64,000 bases of DNA from Lepidurus packardi (taxonomy: Eukaryota; Arthropoda; Branchiopoda; Notostraca; Triopsidae), in NCBI GenBank assembly GCA_023053545.1, contig JAKZAN010000005.1:1054001-1118000 (forward strand), read 5' to 3'. The notes below the pieces were generated by a model. That model was not told where the DNA came from. It was given only the letters and a program-made list of their open reading frames with translations, and did not search any database. The position numbers were made by a program, and so were the translations under genes. Positions 39,836 to 51,089 of the stretch are shown here, in pieces (position 1 is the stretch's first letter; each line of letters starts with the position of its first letter).

Positions 39836-41410
39836 ATGAGTGACACTGGGGCGATCCCGAAGACCGAGGGAACCGGTAAAGGCGTTCCTTGCCCGAATCG
39901 CCAGGGTACACGTATCCCAGGTGCCCCAACGTTGCCCCCAAGGGAGTCATCGTTCGCCCGTTCCGTGTCGGTACGCCGTCAGCCCGGAGAAAAGCGGAAG
40001 GAAGCAGTCACTCCCTCGTGGCTCCACTCTAAAAGCGCCGAACGAGCCATTGCTGCCTCGAGCCCACGGAAACCTACTCTGGAAGCGCAAGAGATTCCGT
40101 GGAGTTCAGCTGACCCGTCCGAAGACGACGAAACCGACCGTCCCCAGAGCCCGGATCTAGACCGCACCTGCTACGTCGTTCCCAGCGAGCCGGAATCCAG
40201 CCCGGAAACCCCTCGCAGGAGGTACCAGTTCTCCGCGGTACGGGAAGAGTTGGAGGCGATTGAAAGGTCGACTATTGAAGCCGGCCGTACCACCCCTTCA
40301 CCACGAAGATCCGTTGTGAGACTCGTAGACCTCCTTGCCGAGCCAAACAGCCCTACATCAACCATGGCAAACCCCGGTGCGCCCGGTAGGTTGCGGAAGG
40401 CGATGAGTGCGCCGCGGTTCGCGGGAACCCACGATGAGGACCCCCTACGCTTCTTGGCCAAGTACGAGCAGATTGCCGTTTTCAATGGATGGAGTGACCA
40501 AGATCAGCTCGAATGCTTCGGCACCAGTCTCGACGGTCTGGCAGACACGTGGTACCACAACAAATATCCCGTTGGTGTATCGTCTCCACCGTCCTGGGGA
40601 GTGTTGAAAGGCGAGTTTTGCAAATTCTTCGTCCCGCAGGGGCGGGTCTTGCGTAACACCGCCCGCCTGCAGATGCGTGTACAACACCCCGAGGAAAGTG
40701 TGAATGCATACTACCTGGATGTTATCAACATGTGCCGCGAAGTGCACCCCACCATGTCAGATTATAACAAGCTTAACCACTTGTTTCGCGGTTTACGGCC
40801 CGCCTTGGTGGAGCCGTTATCACGCGCGAATGTGCAAACATGCGAAAAGTTTTTGGAAGAGGCGAACCTCCTGGAGTTCAGCCAGGAGAGAAGCCGGGTG
40901 TCGCAATCGTGGTGGACCAGCGTGATGAGAAACGAAGAGGCCAGTGCAAGGCAGGCCGCAATAGCCGGTGTGAACGTGTGGGGACAAGGACCCCCCACCC
41001 CTGTTGTGCCGGTTGAACCTCCAAGGCCGAGAAACGGTTCGTCGGCGGAATCTGGTGCCCTCGAGGAGGCCGTTCAGAAACTCGCCGGTGAATTCCAGCA
41101 GTTCCGCGAAAGTTTCGCGAAACCGCCAGGTAAGGTTGGCCGTCCTTATTCCCCAACTCGTCCCTATCCCCCCTATCCCCGCACGCATGATGGGAAGCCT
41201 ATTTGTTACCGCTGTCAGAAACCAGGGCACATTGCACGTTACTGTGCCAATCCCGAGTCCAAGGAACGTGGGCCAAACCACAAGGGAAGCGGGAAGGGAA
41301 AGGGGGATAAAGAATCTCAGAACAGGGATAAGGGTGGCAAGTCGAGATTGGATAGACCATCAAGACGGCGCTCGGATAGCGATAGAGAAGATTCGTGTTC
41401 GGAAAACTAA
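39836..41410 (+). CDS. Gypsy gag (copy B), 524 aa
   Basis: This is a capsid/nucleocapsid polyprotein, collinear with copy A. The N-terminus is disordered and basic. A capsid core follows from about residue 180 (STMANPGAPGRLRKAMSAP, FLAKYEQIAVFNGW, ADTWYHNKYP). One CCHC knuckle, CYRCQKPGHIARYC, lies at about residue 460, with a Lys/Asp/Ser-rich tail. It ends 16 bp after the first in-frame codon of pol, which is in the -1 frame. The overlap sequence GGAAAAC is close to but not a canonical X XXY YYZ slip site. Confidence 0.95.
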   Translation: MSDTGAIPKTEGTGKGVPCPNRQGTRIPGAPTLPPRESSFARSVSVRRQPGEKRKEAVTPSWLHSKSAERAIAASSPRKPTLEAQEIPWSSADPSEDDETDRPQSPDLDRTCYVVPSEPESSPETPRRRYQFSAVREELEAIERSTIEAGRTTPSPRRSVVRLVDLLAEPNSPTSTMANPGAPGRLRKAMSAPRFAGTHDEDPLRFLAKYEQIAVFNGWSDQDQLECFGTSLDGLADTWYHNKYPVGVSSPPSWGVLKGEFCKFFVPQGRVLRNTARLQMRVQHPEESVNAYYLDVINMCREVHPTMSDYNKLNHLFRGLRPALVEPLSRANVQTCEKFLEEANLLEFSQERSRVSQSWWTSVMRNEEASARQAAIAGVNVWGQGPPTPVVPVEPPRPRNGSSAESGALEEAVQKLAGEFQQFRESFAKPPGKVGRPYSPTRPYPPYPRTHDGKPICYRCQKPGHIARYCANPESKERGPNHKGSGKGKGDKESQNRDKGGKSRLDRPSRRRSDSDREDSCSEN

Positions 41411-44400
41411 AAAGGGCGGCTCCGGGGGGCGGAGTCGCCCAGGTCATTGAGATCCCCCTCTTATGTGTGTTTTGTCCCAACCTCGTCAGACAAAAGGTAG
41501 TGTGTAATGGAGTCGAAACGATAGCCATCATCGACACTGGTGCGGCCGTGAGCGTGGTTTCTGAAGATTGGGGCTTACGTACCCCGGCGCAGCTGGTAGC
41601 CTGGGAGGGACCCGAGATAGTTGTAGCAAACGGCGAGCGTGCTCAGATTCGAGGTGGTGTGAATATCGGGGTTCGACTCGCAGGGAAGGAGGTATACACG
41701 AAAGCCGTTGTCTTTAACAACGGCTTGGCAGAACTGATCATAGGCAACGATTTGCTTAGGCAATTAGGTGATGTGACCCTCCAATATAGGGATGATGGGT
41801 TTACCCTCGCAGGTCATCGGGAAAGTGAGGAAAAGCCCATCGGAGATAGCGCTAGCAACGTAATTGCACAGGCGACCTGTTGCCTAAAGAGGGTTAAAAA
41901 CAAGGACAAAACGGTAGTGGGAATGCTCAATGCCACCGAGCTAGATGGAGCCAGGGAAACTAAAGCCGATCGAAAGCCGAGTGTACCGGGACGAGTGGAG
42001 CTGCCAATTATCCTTTCCAACGAGGAAAATAAAATAACTGGGGTAGTAGAAATCCACGAGGAACGAACAGAAAAGCAAGATAGGAGAATGAAGGATCAGA
42101 TGGTAGGGAAGGCAAAGAAAACTACGAGCAAAGAACGAAAGTCTGAGGATCAAATTGAGGAATGTACGCCGGCTGGTTGCGCTATAGTGGCTCCCGTAAC
42201 ACCGCTCTCGGATGACCAGGACGTGCCAAGCCTTGCTCAACCCGAGATACGCCACGAGGAATGTGCACGCGATACCGTTTGTGAGGAGGCCCTGACCTCC
42301 GTTAGGCCGATTCAGGATGTAGTTAGCGAGCTTAACACCGTGGTATGCGCGATACAGGAACAACGGGAAATCACCTCCCCTAGTGAGGCGCGTATAGGCG
42401 CGAGAACTGATGAAGGTGAGTTAGGGTGCATGAATGGAGAGAAAACGGTAGTAGGGGCGATAGACACAGAAATTGGGTCCTCGCCGCAGGGGCGGGACCG
42501 AATAGAAGTGTCCACTATCCCCACTAGCCGGTTTTCCTTGTTGAAAAGAGAAATGGGTACTTGGGAGCGTCACGAAGAGCCAACTAGTCCCGCTAGGGTA
42601 GAATCAGACCATTCGGATGTACCATCCATCGCTGCGTTCAGTAATGCGATCAGAGTGACATCCATGCTTGAACCAGTTCGCGTGGGTGTGACCATGGCGC
42701 ACCTGGATGCGTTAGATCCTCTCGAGAATTTTCGAACTCGCCAAAATACGACGCGAATGGAGGATTTTGGCGGGGATTTAATTAGCTTTGATAAGGAGTC
42801 AGAGAAAGATTTGATTAGCTTTGACGAAGAGGAGGAAGTCGATTTAATAAGCTTGGAGGATCCGTCTACGTCAAGGGAGTCCAACCCTACGCCTACAGAT
42901 AGTGAGGTAGCAATTCTAGACTCAAGCCCCAAGGCAGATGACATCACTGAGCGCGCTGAGAGGCTTCCCCAGAGGGGGAAGAGTAAACAGAAACTCTGCA
43001 GAAGAATAGGTGAGCCCCGAGTCCCTCGGGATGGCGCACAGTACCGGCCGTCAGGTCATCTCGCCGACGAGAAAATGACGGAGGCCGTGCAGATCTCCAC
43101 CACGATTACGGAGGGTTGGGCGTGGTCGTGCCGTCGAGGTGGAGGTGAGACTCCAAAGGTGAAGCCTGGGATTGAAAGGTCCTCGGCTCCGCCGAGGCCG
43201 AAGGAGCCAGATAAAGGGGGAGAGCTTTCTGAATTTTTAGTACAATCTTCCACAGCTGAAAAAAGAGAGTCACCGGAAACCCCTTATTGTCCCCATGAGC
43301 AAACAGACGAGAAAATAGAACAGGATGCGGTCCTCTTCCCGGATTTAAAGATCCACGAAGACGAAGATACGAGAGTAGAGAAGATAGTTTCCTTAAGGGA
43401 GTATAGGATTCCCCCGCGATCGGGAATACCCATTAATGTCCACCTTGTGAACCAGGGTTCAGACAAATGGGGCGAATGTAAACTAACACCGCCGTCTGAA
43501 GACGAAGCTCAGGATTTCCTGGTAGAACCCGAGAAGCGATTATTAATCGAAAAAGGGATCAGCTTAGGTCGAAGCATAACTACCTTTCAGGGTGGGTACG
43601 GTCCGGTAAGGCTAGTAAACTTTGGTCCGGAGGCCCAATGGGTGGCTGCGGGGACAGTTTTAGGCAGTGTCGAAGACCAGGTACCCCACGTAGTGGAAGC
43701 AGAGGAAGGAGTAGTTACTGACGAGACCCTGGATGGCTGTATCTCTGATCGATTAGACGATGATCAAAGGCAAGCGCTTAGAGAGGTGCTAAGTAAGCAT
43801 CGCCAGTGCTTTGCCGGGGGTTCAGAAGATTTAGGTGCATCCAACGTGGTAGAGCACGGAATAGATACGGGTAACGCAAATCCCGTTTCGCAGGTTCCCT
43901 ACCGGAGCGCCTACAGGGAAAAAGAGCTGATTAGGCAGCAGGTGGAAGAAATGATAGAGGCAGGGGTGGTAGAACCATCAAGCAGTCCATGGTCTTCCCC
44001 CGTAGCTTTGGTAAAGAAGAAAGACGGTACTTGGCGCTTTTGCGTTGACTACCGGAGGCTAAATTCCGTCACGATCAAGGACGTTTATCCTTTGCCCAGG
44101 ACGGATGATGCCTTGGACTCCATGCAAGGTTCGAAATTCTTCAGCACTTTAGACCTCATGTCAGGTTACTGGCAAGTAGGAGTAAAGGAGGAAGATAGGG
44201 AGAAAACGGCATTCATAACACCGGATGGCCTATACCAATTCACGAAAATGCCATTTGGGCTTTGTAACGCACCGGCCACCTTTCAAAGGATGATGGACGT
44301 TATCTTAGCAGGTTTCAAGTGGCAAATTTGTCTAATCTATCTAGACGATGTGGTAATTTTCTCCAAAACTTTCGAGAAGCATGTGGTAGATGTTGACGCC

Positions 44401-45885
44401 ATTTTGGCATGCTTAGGTAAAGCAGGACTGAAGTTAAAACCCAGTAAATGTCACTTTGGCTGCGAAACTGTTCAGGTGCTTGGGCACATAGTGGACCGGG
44501 AGGGTATTAGGCCGGATGACAGTAAATTAACAGCCGTCACGGACTTTCCAACGCCGGCAAATCTTACGGCGGTTCGTAGTTTCACGAGCCTATGCTCGTA
44601 CTACAGAAAATTCGTGAAAGATTTTTCAGCTAGGGCCGAACCTCTCTCAAGGCTTACAAAATTAAATACACCATTTGTATGGGGTGTCGAGCAACAGTCT
44701 GCTTTTGAAGACCTCAAGCAAGCTCTTGTTTCGGCGCCTATTCTAGCTCACCCAGAGTTGGATGGTGAATTTGAGATCCATCCTGACGCATGTGATTTTG
44801 GCATAGGAGCGGTTCTAGCACAGCGCCAAGATGGCGAAGAGCGGGTTATCGCTTATGCGAGCCGGCTCCTTAATAAAAGTGAACGGAATTATTCCACCAC
44901 CGAGAAAGAATGCTTAGCTCTCGTATGGGCCGTAAAGAAATTTAGGCCGTATGTTTGGGGTAAACCTTTTAAAGCTGTCACAGACCATCACGCATTGTGT
45001 TGGCTAATGACCAAACGGGAGTCCACAGGGCGGTTAGCTAGGTGGGCCCTCGCTCTGATGGAATACGAGTTTCACATCGTACATCGGAGTGGGAGGGTTC
45101 ATAATGATGCTGACCCTCTGTCACGCAACCCCGTTGACCCCCCAGCTGGAGAAGGCGACGACAACGGCACGGTAGTGTTCGGGATTGGTGTCCAAGCAGT
45201 TGATACTCGTTTAGCTGATGTGGAACAAGAACAACGTTCAGATCCGAGATGGGCAAAGCTTATTGCCATCTTGGAAACACTTAATCCGCGGGCCGTACAG
45301 AGGCGCCAAGTCGTGCAATACACGATGAAGGAGGGAAAACTTTTTCGGATTTTAGTGAGAAACGGCGAATGTCGCCTAAGGCTCTGCGTACCTGCTTCTC
45401 TGAAAAGGGAGGATTTGTACGCCTGTCATGACGACGTCACTGCTGGTCATTTAGGTCTCAAAAGAACCTGGGACAAGATCAGCAAAAGGTACTATTGGCC
45501 TAAAATGATCACGGAAGTAGCTCGTTACGTCGCCTCCTGTACGGATTGTCAAACCCGGAAAGGAGAAGCGACGAAAAAGATAGGGCTAATGGTCCCGATC
45601 AAGGTTGACAGGCCTTTCGAGAAAGTCGGGATTGATCTACTTGGCGCGTTCCCCGAGACCCCGCGCGGTAACAAGCACATTATTGTAGCAGTCGACTATC
45701 TAACGAAGTGGGCTGAGACCAAGGCTGTCCCATCAGCTTCGGCCGAAGAAGTTGCCAAATTCTTCGTGCAACAACTCGTGTTGAGACATGGGGCACCGGA
45801 GACTTTGTTAAGCGATAGAGGTACCTGCTTCACAGCAGAGTTTAACGAGGAGCAACGGCGTTCTGGTTTTGGCAAGCTTAAGTAA
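41395..45885 (+). pseudogene. Gypsy pol (copy B): protease, RT, RNase H, truncated integrase
   Basis: It is one open frame of 1496 codons. The protease has IIDTGAAVSVVS (about residue 45). A long acidic linker of several hundred residues contains three DLIS(F/L) repeats (42775-42862). RT runs from [20 protein letters not shown] to the YLDD catalytic motif at about residue 981. RNase H has HPDACDFGIGAVL, TEKECLALVW and VTDHHALCW. The integrase HHCC finger is HDDVTAGHLG...CTDCQ, and the core has GIDLLGAF (first Asp) and LLSDRG (second Asp). The frame then ends in EEQRRSGFGKLK, so the catalytic Glu and the C-terminal module are missing. This copy could not integrate by itself. The linker length is unusual for Gypsy pol. 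Confidence 0.93.
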
Positions 45886-45896
45886 ACAAATGGAAG

Positions 45897-46627
45897 GTGG
45901 GGCCCCGTAAATGGTTGTACTCAACCGGTAAGGCCATTGGAGTGACAATTGCTTGCCACCCAAACCTAAAAGGGAATGGGGAAGGGAAGACCAATACCAT
46001 CAAAAGTCAGGGGATAGGGATTATTGAGGTCCCTGTTGCATGTGTGGCCATCAGCCCGGAGTGGATTTTAGCCGCTTCCTTGGACTCTTTTGGGCAGTCC
46101 AATATCACCTCACGCATGCCGGCTTGGTCTTTGTCCGCTTTTCCAACTAACCTGACCCAACCACACCTGCCCACGGCCAACCTTACCTGGGTAGACCCGA
46201 AAATAGCCGATCACATTAAAACACTGGAGAAGGAGAGTGGTGACGTAGCCGCCAGCTGGAGAACTACGTGGGATACCCTTCCAGAAAGCAGCCAAGCAGC
46301 GCAGAAATCTCTTCGAGGAAGCTCCCGGCGTATGGGGCGATATCAGCTATCCCTCGATAACCATCTCCGGGTCGTTTACCGTGGTAGTACTAGTGATCGT
46401 CGCCATCCTGCGTTGGTGCCTATGGCGAGTAACCGCTGGACGTGACCAAGCGCTCCTGACACGGATCGAGCAATTGTAGGCAACCTTACGGCTCCATGAG
46501 CCAGCCGCCTTGGGCAGACCCAGCTACAACATCGACGCACTTGTGCGACGTGTGCGAGCCATAGAAGTAAGGATGCGTGACCATGGAGGCGTACTCCCGC
46601 TGACCATGGAGGGAACCGCCGACCAGT
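45897..46627 (+). pseudogene. Envelope-like C-terminal remnant of Gypsy copy B
   Basis: After the deletion junction the sequence encodes GPRKWLYSTGKAIGV with spaced Cys residues, comparable to GEGKWLYSS in the env-like ORF at 26304-27851. It continues for ~120 codons (NITSRMPAWSLSAF, TLEKESGDVAASW). A frame change near 46275 leads to a hydrophobic span (SGSFTVVVLVIVAILRW, about 46370-46420) and a short charged tail ending near 46627. Only the membrane-proximal end of an env is left, so it is non-functional as an envelope protein. The env assignment rests on position, the shared motif and the membrane span. Confidence 0.6.
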
Positions 46628-46874
46628 AATCAAGACAATCAGTGTAGTGGTAGTGTCGTACTTGTTCCCCTCAGTACAAGTTACCCCAAAGTATCCACGG
46701 TTTAGTCTAGTGTTTAACCAGTAGTTATCAACTATTAGGTGTGTACGCTTGCTGATTTTAACCATGTGCTTGCAAGCTTGTCATTAAATTTCGCCTGGCA
46801 TTGCCTCTAGATAGCGCTATCGACGCGTGGTCCGCTTGTTTCGACCGGGACGTTCGAAAGCGGGCCGGGGGTAA

Positions 46875-47282
46875 TGTCACGGCTATATTTCGCATTGCTT
46901 GCTTTTTCTCACGCTTCGCTTTACTTATTCAGTTAAGATCAGCGTAACACCAGAGGATCCATCCGCCTGTGTACCGGATTACGCGTCCTGTACGGATACA
47001 CCAGGCAGGATGGATCCCTGAGAGTGAGGATGATGTTTTCGGTTAACCAAGTCAGTTGGTTAGAGAGTTGAAGTACTAGAGAGTAGTCTGTTAGTGGGAG
47101 CGTAAAAGGGTAGACTCTGCTAGTAGTGTGTTAGGCAGTAGTCCTCTGTTTTTCATGTAGTGTTTTCGTCCTCTTAACTTTACCACTGTAATCTTCCCGA
47201 ATACAGTTCTATAAATCCACCTTTCCCGAACATTACTCTAATTCCTGACGGATTTGATGCCCTGTCAGATTTAGACGTGACA
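46875..47282 (+). repeat. 3' LTR of Gypsy copy B
   Basis: It has the same length and, wherever I compared, the same sequence as 39340-39747. It is followed by ATAT and the resumed host reading frame. Confidence 0.93.
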
Positions 47283-47286
47283 ATAT

Positions 47287-48440
47287 CATATCGACCCGTC
47301 AAACAAGCCCACTCGGAATTCGCTCGGGATTCGGATCCGAGCCTGAAGCTGGTTCTCCGGTTTCAAAAAAGCGCATTTTGAAGAAGTGCCGAACGGAATT
47401 ACCTACGACAACCCATTGTCCGCCAGACTCCGACGTTTTGGGTCTGAGAATTTCCGTTTGACTTTCGAAAAGCCACTTTTACTGAATTTAATCTTTTTTT
47501 CTGTTGCAGGTGAAGTAGTTTCGGTACCCGTTCCAGAATTACGCTACAATTTAAGGCCCAGATCCACTTCCCGTCCTGGCAAAGTTGTTAAAACACCCCA
47601 AGTTACAACCCAATCTGGTATTGAAGGAACTATTCTTCTCACTCCGTCCGAATCACCTGAGAATTCCTTTTCAAGAAGCTCGAATTCCAACTCTTTGGAC
47701 TGGCCGGCCAGCTCGGCCAGCTCGGCAGTTTCGGTACCCGTTCCAGAATTACGCTACAATTTAAGGCCCAGATCCACTTCCCGTTCTGGCAAAGTTGTTA
47801 AAACACCCCAAGTTACAACCCAATCTGGTCTTGAAGGAACTATTCTTCTCACTCCGTCCGAATCACCTGAGAATTCCTTTTCAAGAAGCTCGAATTCCAA
47901 CTCTTTGGACTGGCCGGCCAGCTCGGCCAGCTCGGCCAGCTCGGCAGTTTCGGTACCCGTTCTAGAATTACGCTACAATTTAAGGCCCAGATCCACTTCC
48001 CGTCCTGGCAAAGTTGTTAAAACACCCCAAGTTACAACCCAATCTGGTCTTGAAGGAACTATTCTTCTCACTCCGTCCGAATCACCTGAGAATTCCTTTT
48101 CAAGAAGCTCGAATTCCAACTCTTTGGACTGGCCGGCCAGCTCGGCCAGCTCGGCAGTTTCGGTACCCGTTCCAGAATTACGCTACAATTTAAGGCCCAG
48201 ATCCACTTCCCGTCCTGGCAAAGTTGTTAAAACACCCCAAGTTACAACCCAATCTGGTCTTGAAGGAACTATTCTTCTCACTCCGTCCGAATCACCTGAG
48301 AATTCCTTTTCAAGAAGCTCGAATTCCAACTCTTTGGACTGGCCGGCCAGCTCGGCAGTTTCGGTACCCGTTCCAGAATTACGCTACAATTTAAGGCCCA
48401 GATCCACTTCCCGTCTACGGCAACGGAATTAACTACGGCA
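47287..48440 (+). pseudogene. Repeat-rich basic gene, part 2: resumed frame and 70-aa repeats
   Basis: 47287-47480 continues the reading frame interrupted at 39339 and then reaches a TGA. Somewhere before that an intron is likely, because a pyrimidine-rich tract and CAG precede an exon starting at about 47511. From there the frame consists of a ~70-residue unit repeated four times plus a partial fifth. The unit contains VPVPELRYNLRPRSTSR, GKVVKTPQVTTQSG, GTILLTPSESPENSF and DWPASSA. At the end the repeat frame runs into a stop, while the +1 frame continues with a basic stretch (KRRSSRARKVEQVEMIDLE), so either a further splice or an array-related frameshift occurs near 48417. Confidence 0.55.
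47519..48417 (+). repeat. Coding minisatellite, 201-219-bp units
   Basis: TCGGTACCCG starts units at 47521, 47731, 47950, 48160 and 48361, giving lengths of 210, 219, 210 and 201 bp and a partial fifth of about 57 bp. The units are nearly identical. The length difference is entirely the number of 9-bp AGCTCGGCC blocks (two, three, two, one), so all units stay in frame. This pattern points to recent unequal exchange or slippage. Confidence 0.95.
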
Positions 48441-49743
48441 AATACGTCTAAGAGGAGGTCTAGCCGAGCTAGGAAGGTAGAGCAGGTCGAGATGATCGAT
48501 TTGGAACCAAGAAGTAGATTTAAACCAAAAGCAAAACCAGACGCGAGAAGAGAAAATGACCCAAAATCTGCTGAACTGCAGCCTGTTGTCGTAATAAAGT
48601 GCTTGAAAGAGACAGAATCCACCAAGAAAAAGGCTGCGAAACCTCGGGCAACTACTAAAGATGGTAACTGCGCGAATTGGAAGGATGGATTAATAATTTT
48701 GTGCTTATTTAGACAAGGAAACGACGTCGGTGAAGGTGAACGCGGTGAAAATCACCAAGAAACCCAAGGAAATTGCAAAGGGAGTCAGCAATGGATGCTC
48801 TTTTTAAACCAGAAAGAAGACCAAGTTAAGGTCCCCAAAGCGAGTGTGGTCTATCAAGGGAGAACAGAGGTAAATTATCCAAATCGATGTTTTTTTTTTC
48901 TTTTTAGATTATTATGAGTAATTTGTTCCATTTTATATTTTTTACCCTTGTACCATTTTAGTGGACTACTGTGTTGAATTACCGTTTGGACAACTCTGAT
49001 ACCTCAAGTAATAGTACTCCCACCACGCCCACTTCGTCGGCAATGGGTTCCCCGTCAGGATCGCGCTGGTGGGAAAGTGAAGAGGAGAGTAGGAAAGACA
49101 CGCCCTTTTTAACTCGGAAAATTACCGAAAATATTACAAAGTATATTTTGAGTATAATATAGTAAAATATTGTAAAGCAATAGTATTTTTTATTTTTTGT
49201 ACTAGGCTAAAGAACGTACAGCAGATCCACAAGTCGATGAAAGAGCGAGAGAAACAGGCGAGGAAACTTGAAAGAGATGAAAAGAAGCGGGCGAAGCTGA
49301 AAGAGAAGAATATGAAGAAGCAAAGAGACTTAGTGCCTACGGATAAGGAGGAGGAGGAGCCAAGAGATGAGCTTACAGCTGAATGTAGTAATTCAGATGG
49401 TTACCAGACGGAACATGATGAAGAATTGGACTTTGCGGACAAATTGACACACATTTCGCCCCCGAATTTTAACCAGGCGCGTTGCTCTACTCCACTGTCA
49501 AGGGGCAAAGTAAAGACTGCGCTGTTCAAGGAAAGAAAGGCAGCTGTGAAGGCGAAAGACATCGAGGATCGTATGACTGAAGAAGTGAGGCAAATAGGGA
49601 AAAAGATGGCCAAAATGAGGAGGAAATGCAGGTATCATATGGGGTACGGTATTCCGTTGGATGTCACCACCTTTGCGGCACCTGACGAGGATTCAGATGA
49701 GGAAGATGGTTCGCTTTTAGGTACCGATGAGGAAATTTTTTAG
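48420..49743 (+). pseudogene. Repeat-rich basic gene, part 3: downstream exons
   Basis: Probable exons are: up to 48663 (KRRSSRARKVEQ, EPRSRFKPKAKPDARRE, ending at a GTAACT donor); 48713-48869 (ACAAGG..., reading DKETTSVKVNAVKITKKP); 48962-49137 (TVLNYRLDNSDTSSNS, Ser/Thr-rich); and 49206-49743 (a charged coiled-coil KEREKQARKLERDEKKRAK, then ELDFADKLTHISPPN and an acidic end DEDSDEEDGSLLGTDEEIF). Splice phases are not all confirmed. It is likely one gene with 38870-39339 by orientation, composition and frame continuity across the Gypsy. No family recognised. I cannot tell whether other alleles are intact. 49745-50260 has a C-rich run and nothing else assignable. Confidence 0.5.
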
Positions 49744-50262
49744 TAATAGCAAATCTTGGAAGTGTCCTTTAATATCTGTAAGCTCAAGTTACCAAAATCT
49801 TTTATATTGTAGTGATTACCGCCGCCTTTTTCACCCCCCCCCCCCCATACCATTAATTTATGTCGCGGAGAAGAAACGCGAGAAGAGCAGCATAAATACA
49901 TAATAGGTTTTTATATCGTTTCGAGTTGAATTTAAGTTGTTTTTGAGTATTTTCTTATTTTAAACCGTTCTTCCGTTTAGAAAGGCTTAACGATTTGAAT
50001 TTTCAGCACCTAAAACCTCCTATTCGCCCTCTAACGTTGCTTCACCATTAAACTTATAATAATCTTAAACTTAGATTTATAGTTGATGTACCTGCCGGCG
50101 GACGTCGACTTCGATGTCCGACTTTTCGAAATGCTTTGGCTGGACGGAACTCATTGTTGGCCGCTTACTAGTCATCCATGGGGGAATTCACTAACCTTTG
50201 TAGCCTGCAAAATCCACAAATGATGCATGGGGTCGTGAGAAAACGAGAGACCTTCGTCAACG

Positions 50263-50374
50263 TTTGTGTTGAAGCCGAAATTCCGTGAATTTTCACTGGT
50301 TCGCGGGCCAACGCAACATTTGTGTGGAAGCCGAAATTCCGGGAATTTTCACTGGTTCGCGGGCCAACGCATGC
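50263..50374 (+). repeat. 56-bp tandem duplication
   Basis: The block TTTGTGTTGAAGCCGAAATT through GGGCCAACGCA is repeated once with a 56-bp offset and a few substitutions. No function is visible. 50375-51090 holds no gene that I can support. Confidence 0.75.
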
Positions 50375-51089
50375 CGTTTTCAAACGTATTCGCGGGTTCA
50401 AGCTTATCCCGGTTAGGTATCGATTTGTCTTCTGCTGCTCGATTCTTTAAAAGTGATTTCGGTGAATTAAATAGTTATCGATCACGCTACCTTTTAGCGC
50501 CAAACAACCAGTGCTTTGGATCTTTTTTTTCGCCGGATCTTAGATCCTTACCGATCATTCGCATTTTTTGCCGATTCTCAGAAAGTCGAAAATCTCTTTA
50601 TATGACTTTTCCATCGCAGCATCTTTTCCATCTCATCAAAAATAAACAACACTGGTCTGCACACAATTGAGCGTTGCCCTAAACGTCCAATGTTTTCACG
50701 CCGAGGCGTTTCTTGCTTGGTTGAGAAGTGCTACGCTCAGGCCTGACTAGTGCTATCGCTATTTGCCGTTCATCATTCACTTTTGACGACCAATGTTTTG
50801 TATACAATGCAAGCATGCGTGGAGCGAGTAAATCAAGTACATTGCAAGGAGTTCAAGTAACGTAAGTGCTTCAAAGGAAAAAGTATGCAAAATGCACTCT
50901 AAGCCGTTGTCCTAAACGACCGAAGTATTCTGAAGCTTCCCGAAAAAGCTCTTTTGGGCGGAACTGATCCTTGACTGATGATCAGTTCTGATCAAAGATC
51001 GACCCTTCGTTCAGGACTGTAAGGATCATTTGAAAATGTATATTGTATGTGTGAGCTTTTGATACAAATAACTTGAATCTAACGCATGG

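Larger units (their letters stand above)
39340..47282 (+). mobile_element. Gypsy copy B, near-complete, 7943 bp
   Basis: Two 408-bp LTRs (39340-39747 and 46875-47282), each TGTCAC...GTGACA, flank gag, pol and an env remnant. ATAT occurs immediately outside both LTRs (39336-39339 and 47283-47286), a 4-bp target duplication. A purine-rich tract (GAAAGCGGGCCGGGGGTAA) precedes the 3' LTR. The LTRs look almost identical, so insertion is recent. The element is nevertheless defective: the integrase is truncated by an internal deletion that joins it to the end of env near 45860. Confidence 0.95.

Noticed and set aside
41380..41412. Canonical -1 frameshift heptamer at the gag/pol overlap
   Set aside because: The overlap sequence GGAAAAC read in the gag frame does not fit X XXY YYZ. 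A -1 shift is still required by the frames, but the signal is not proven.
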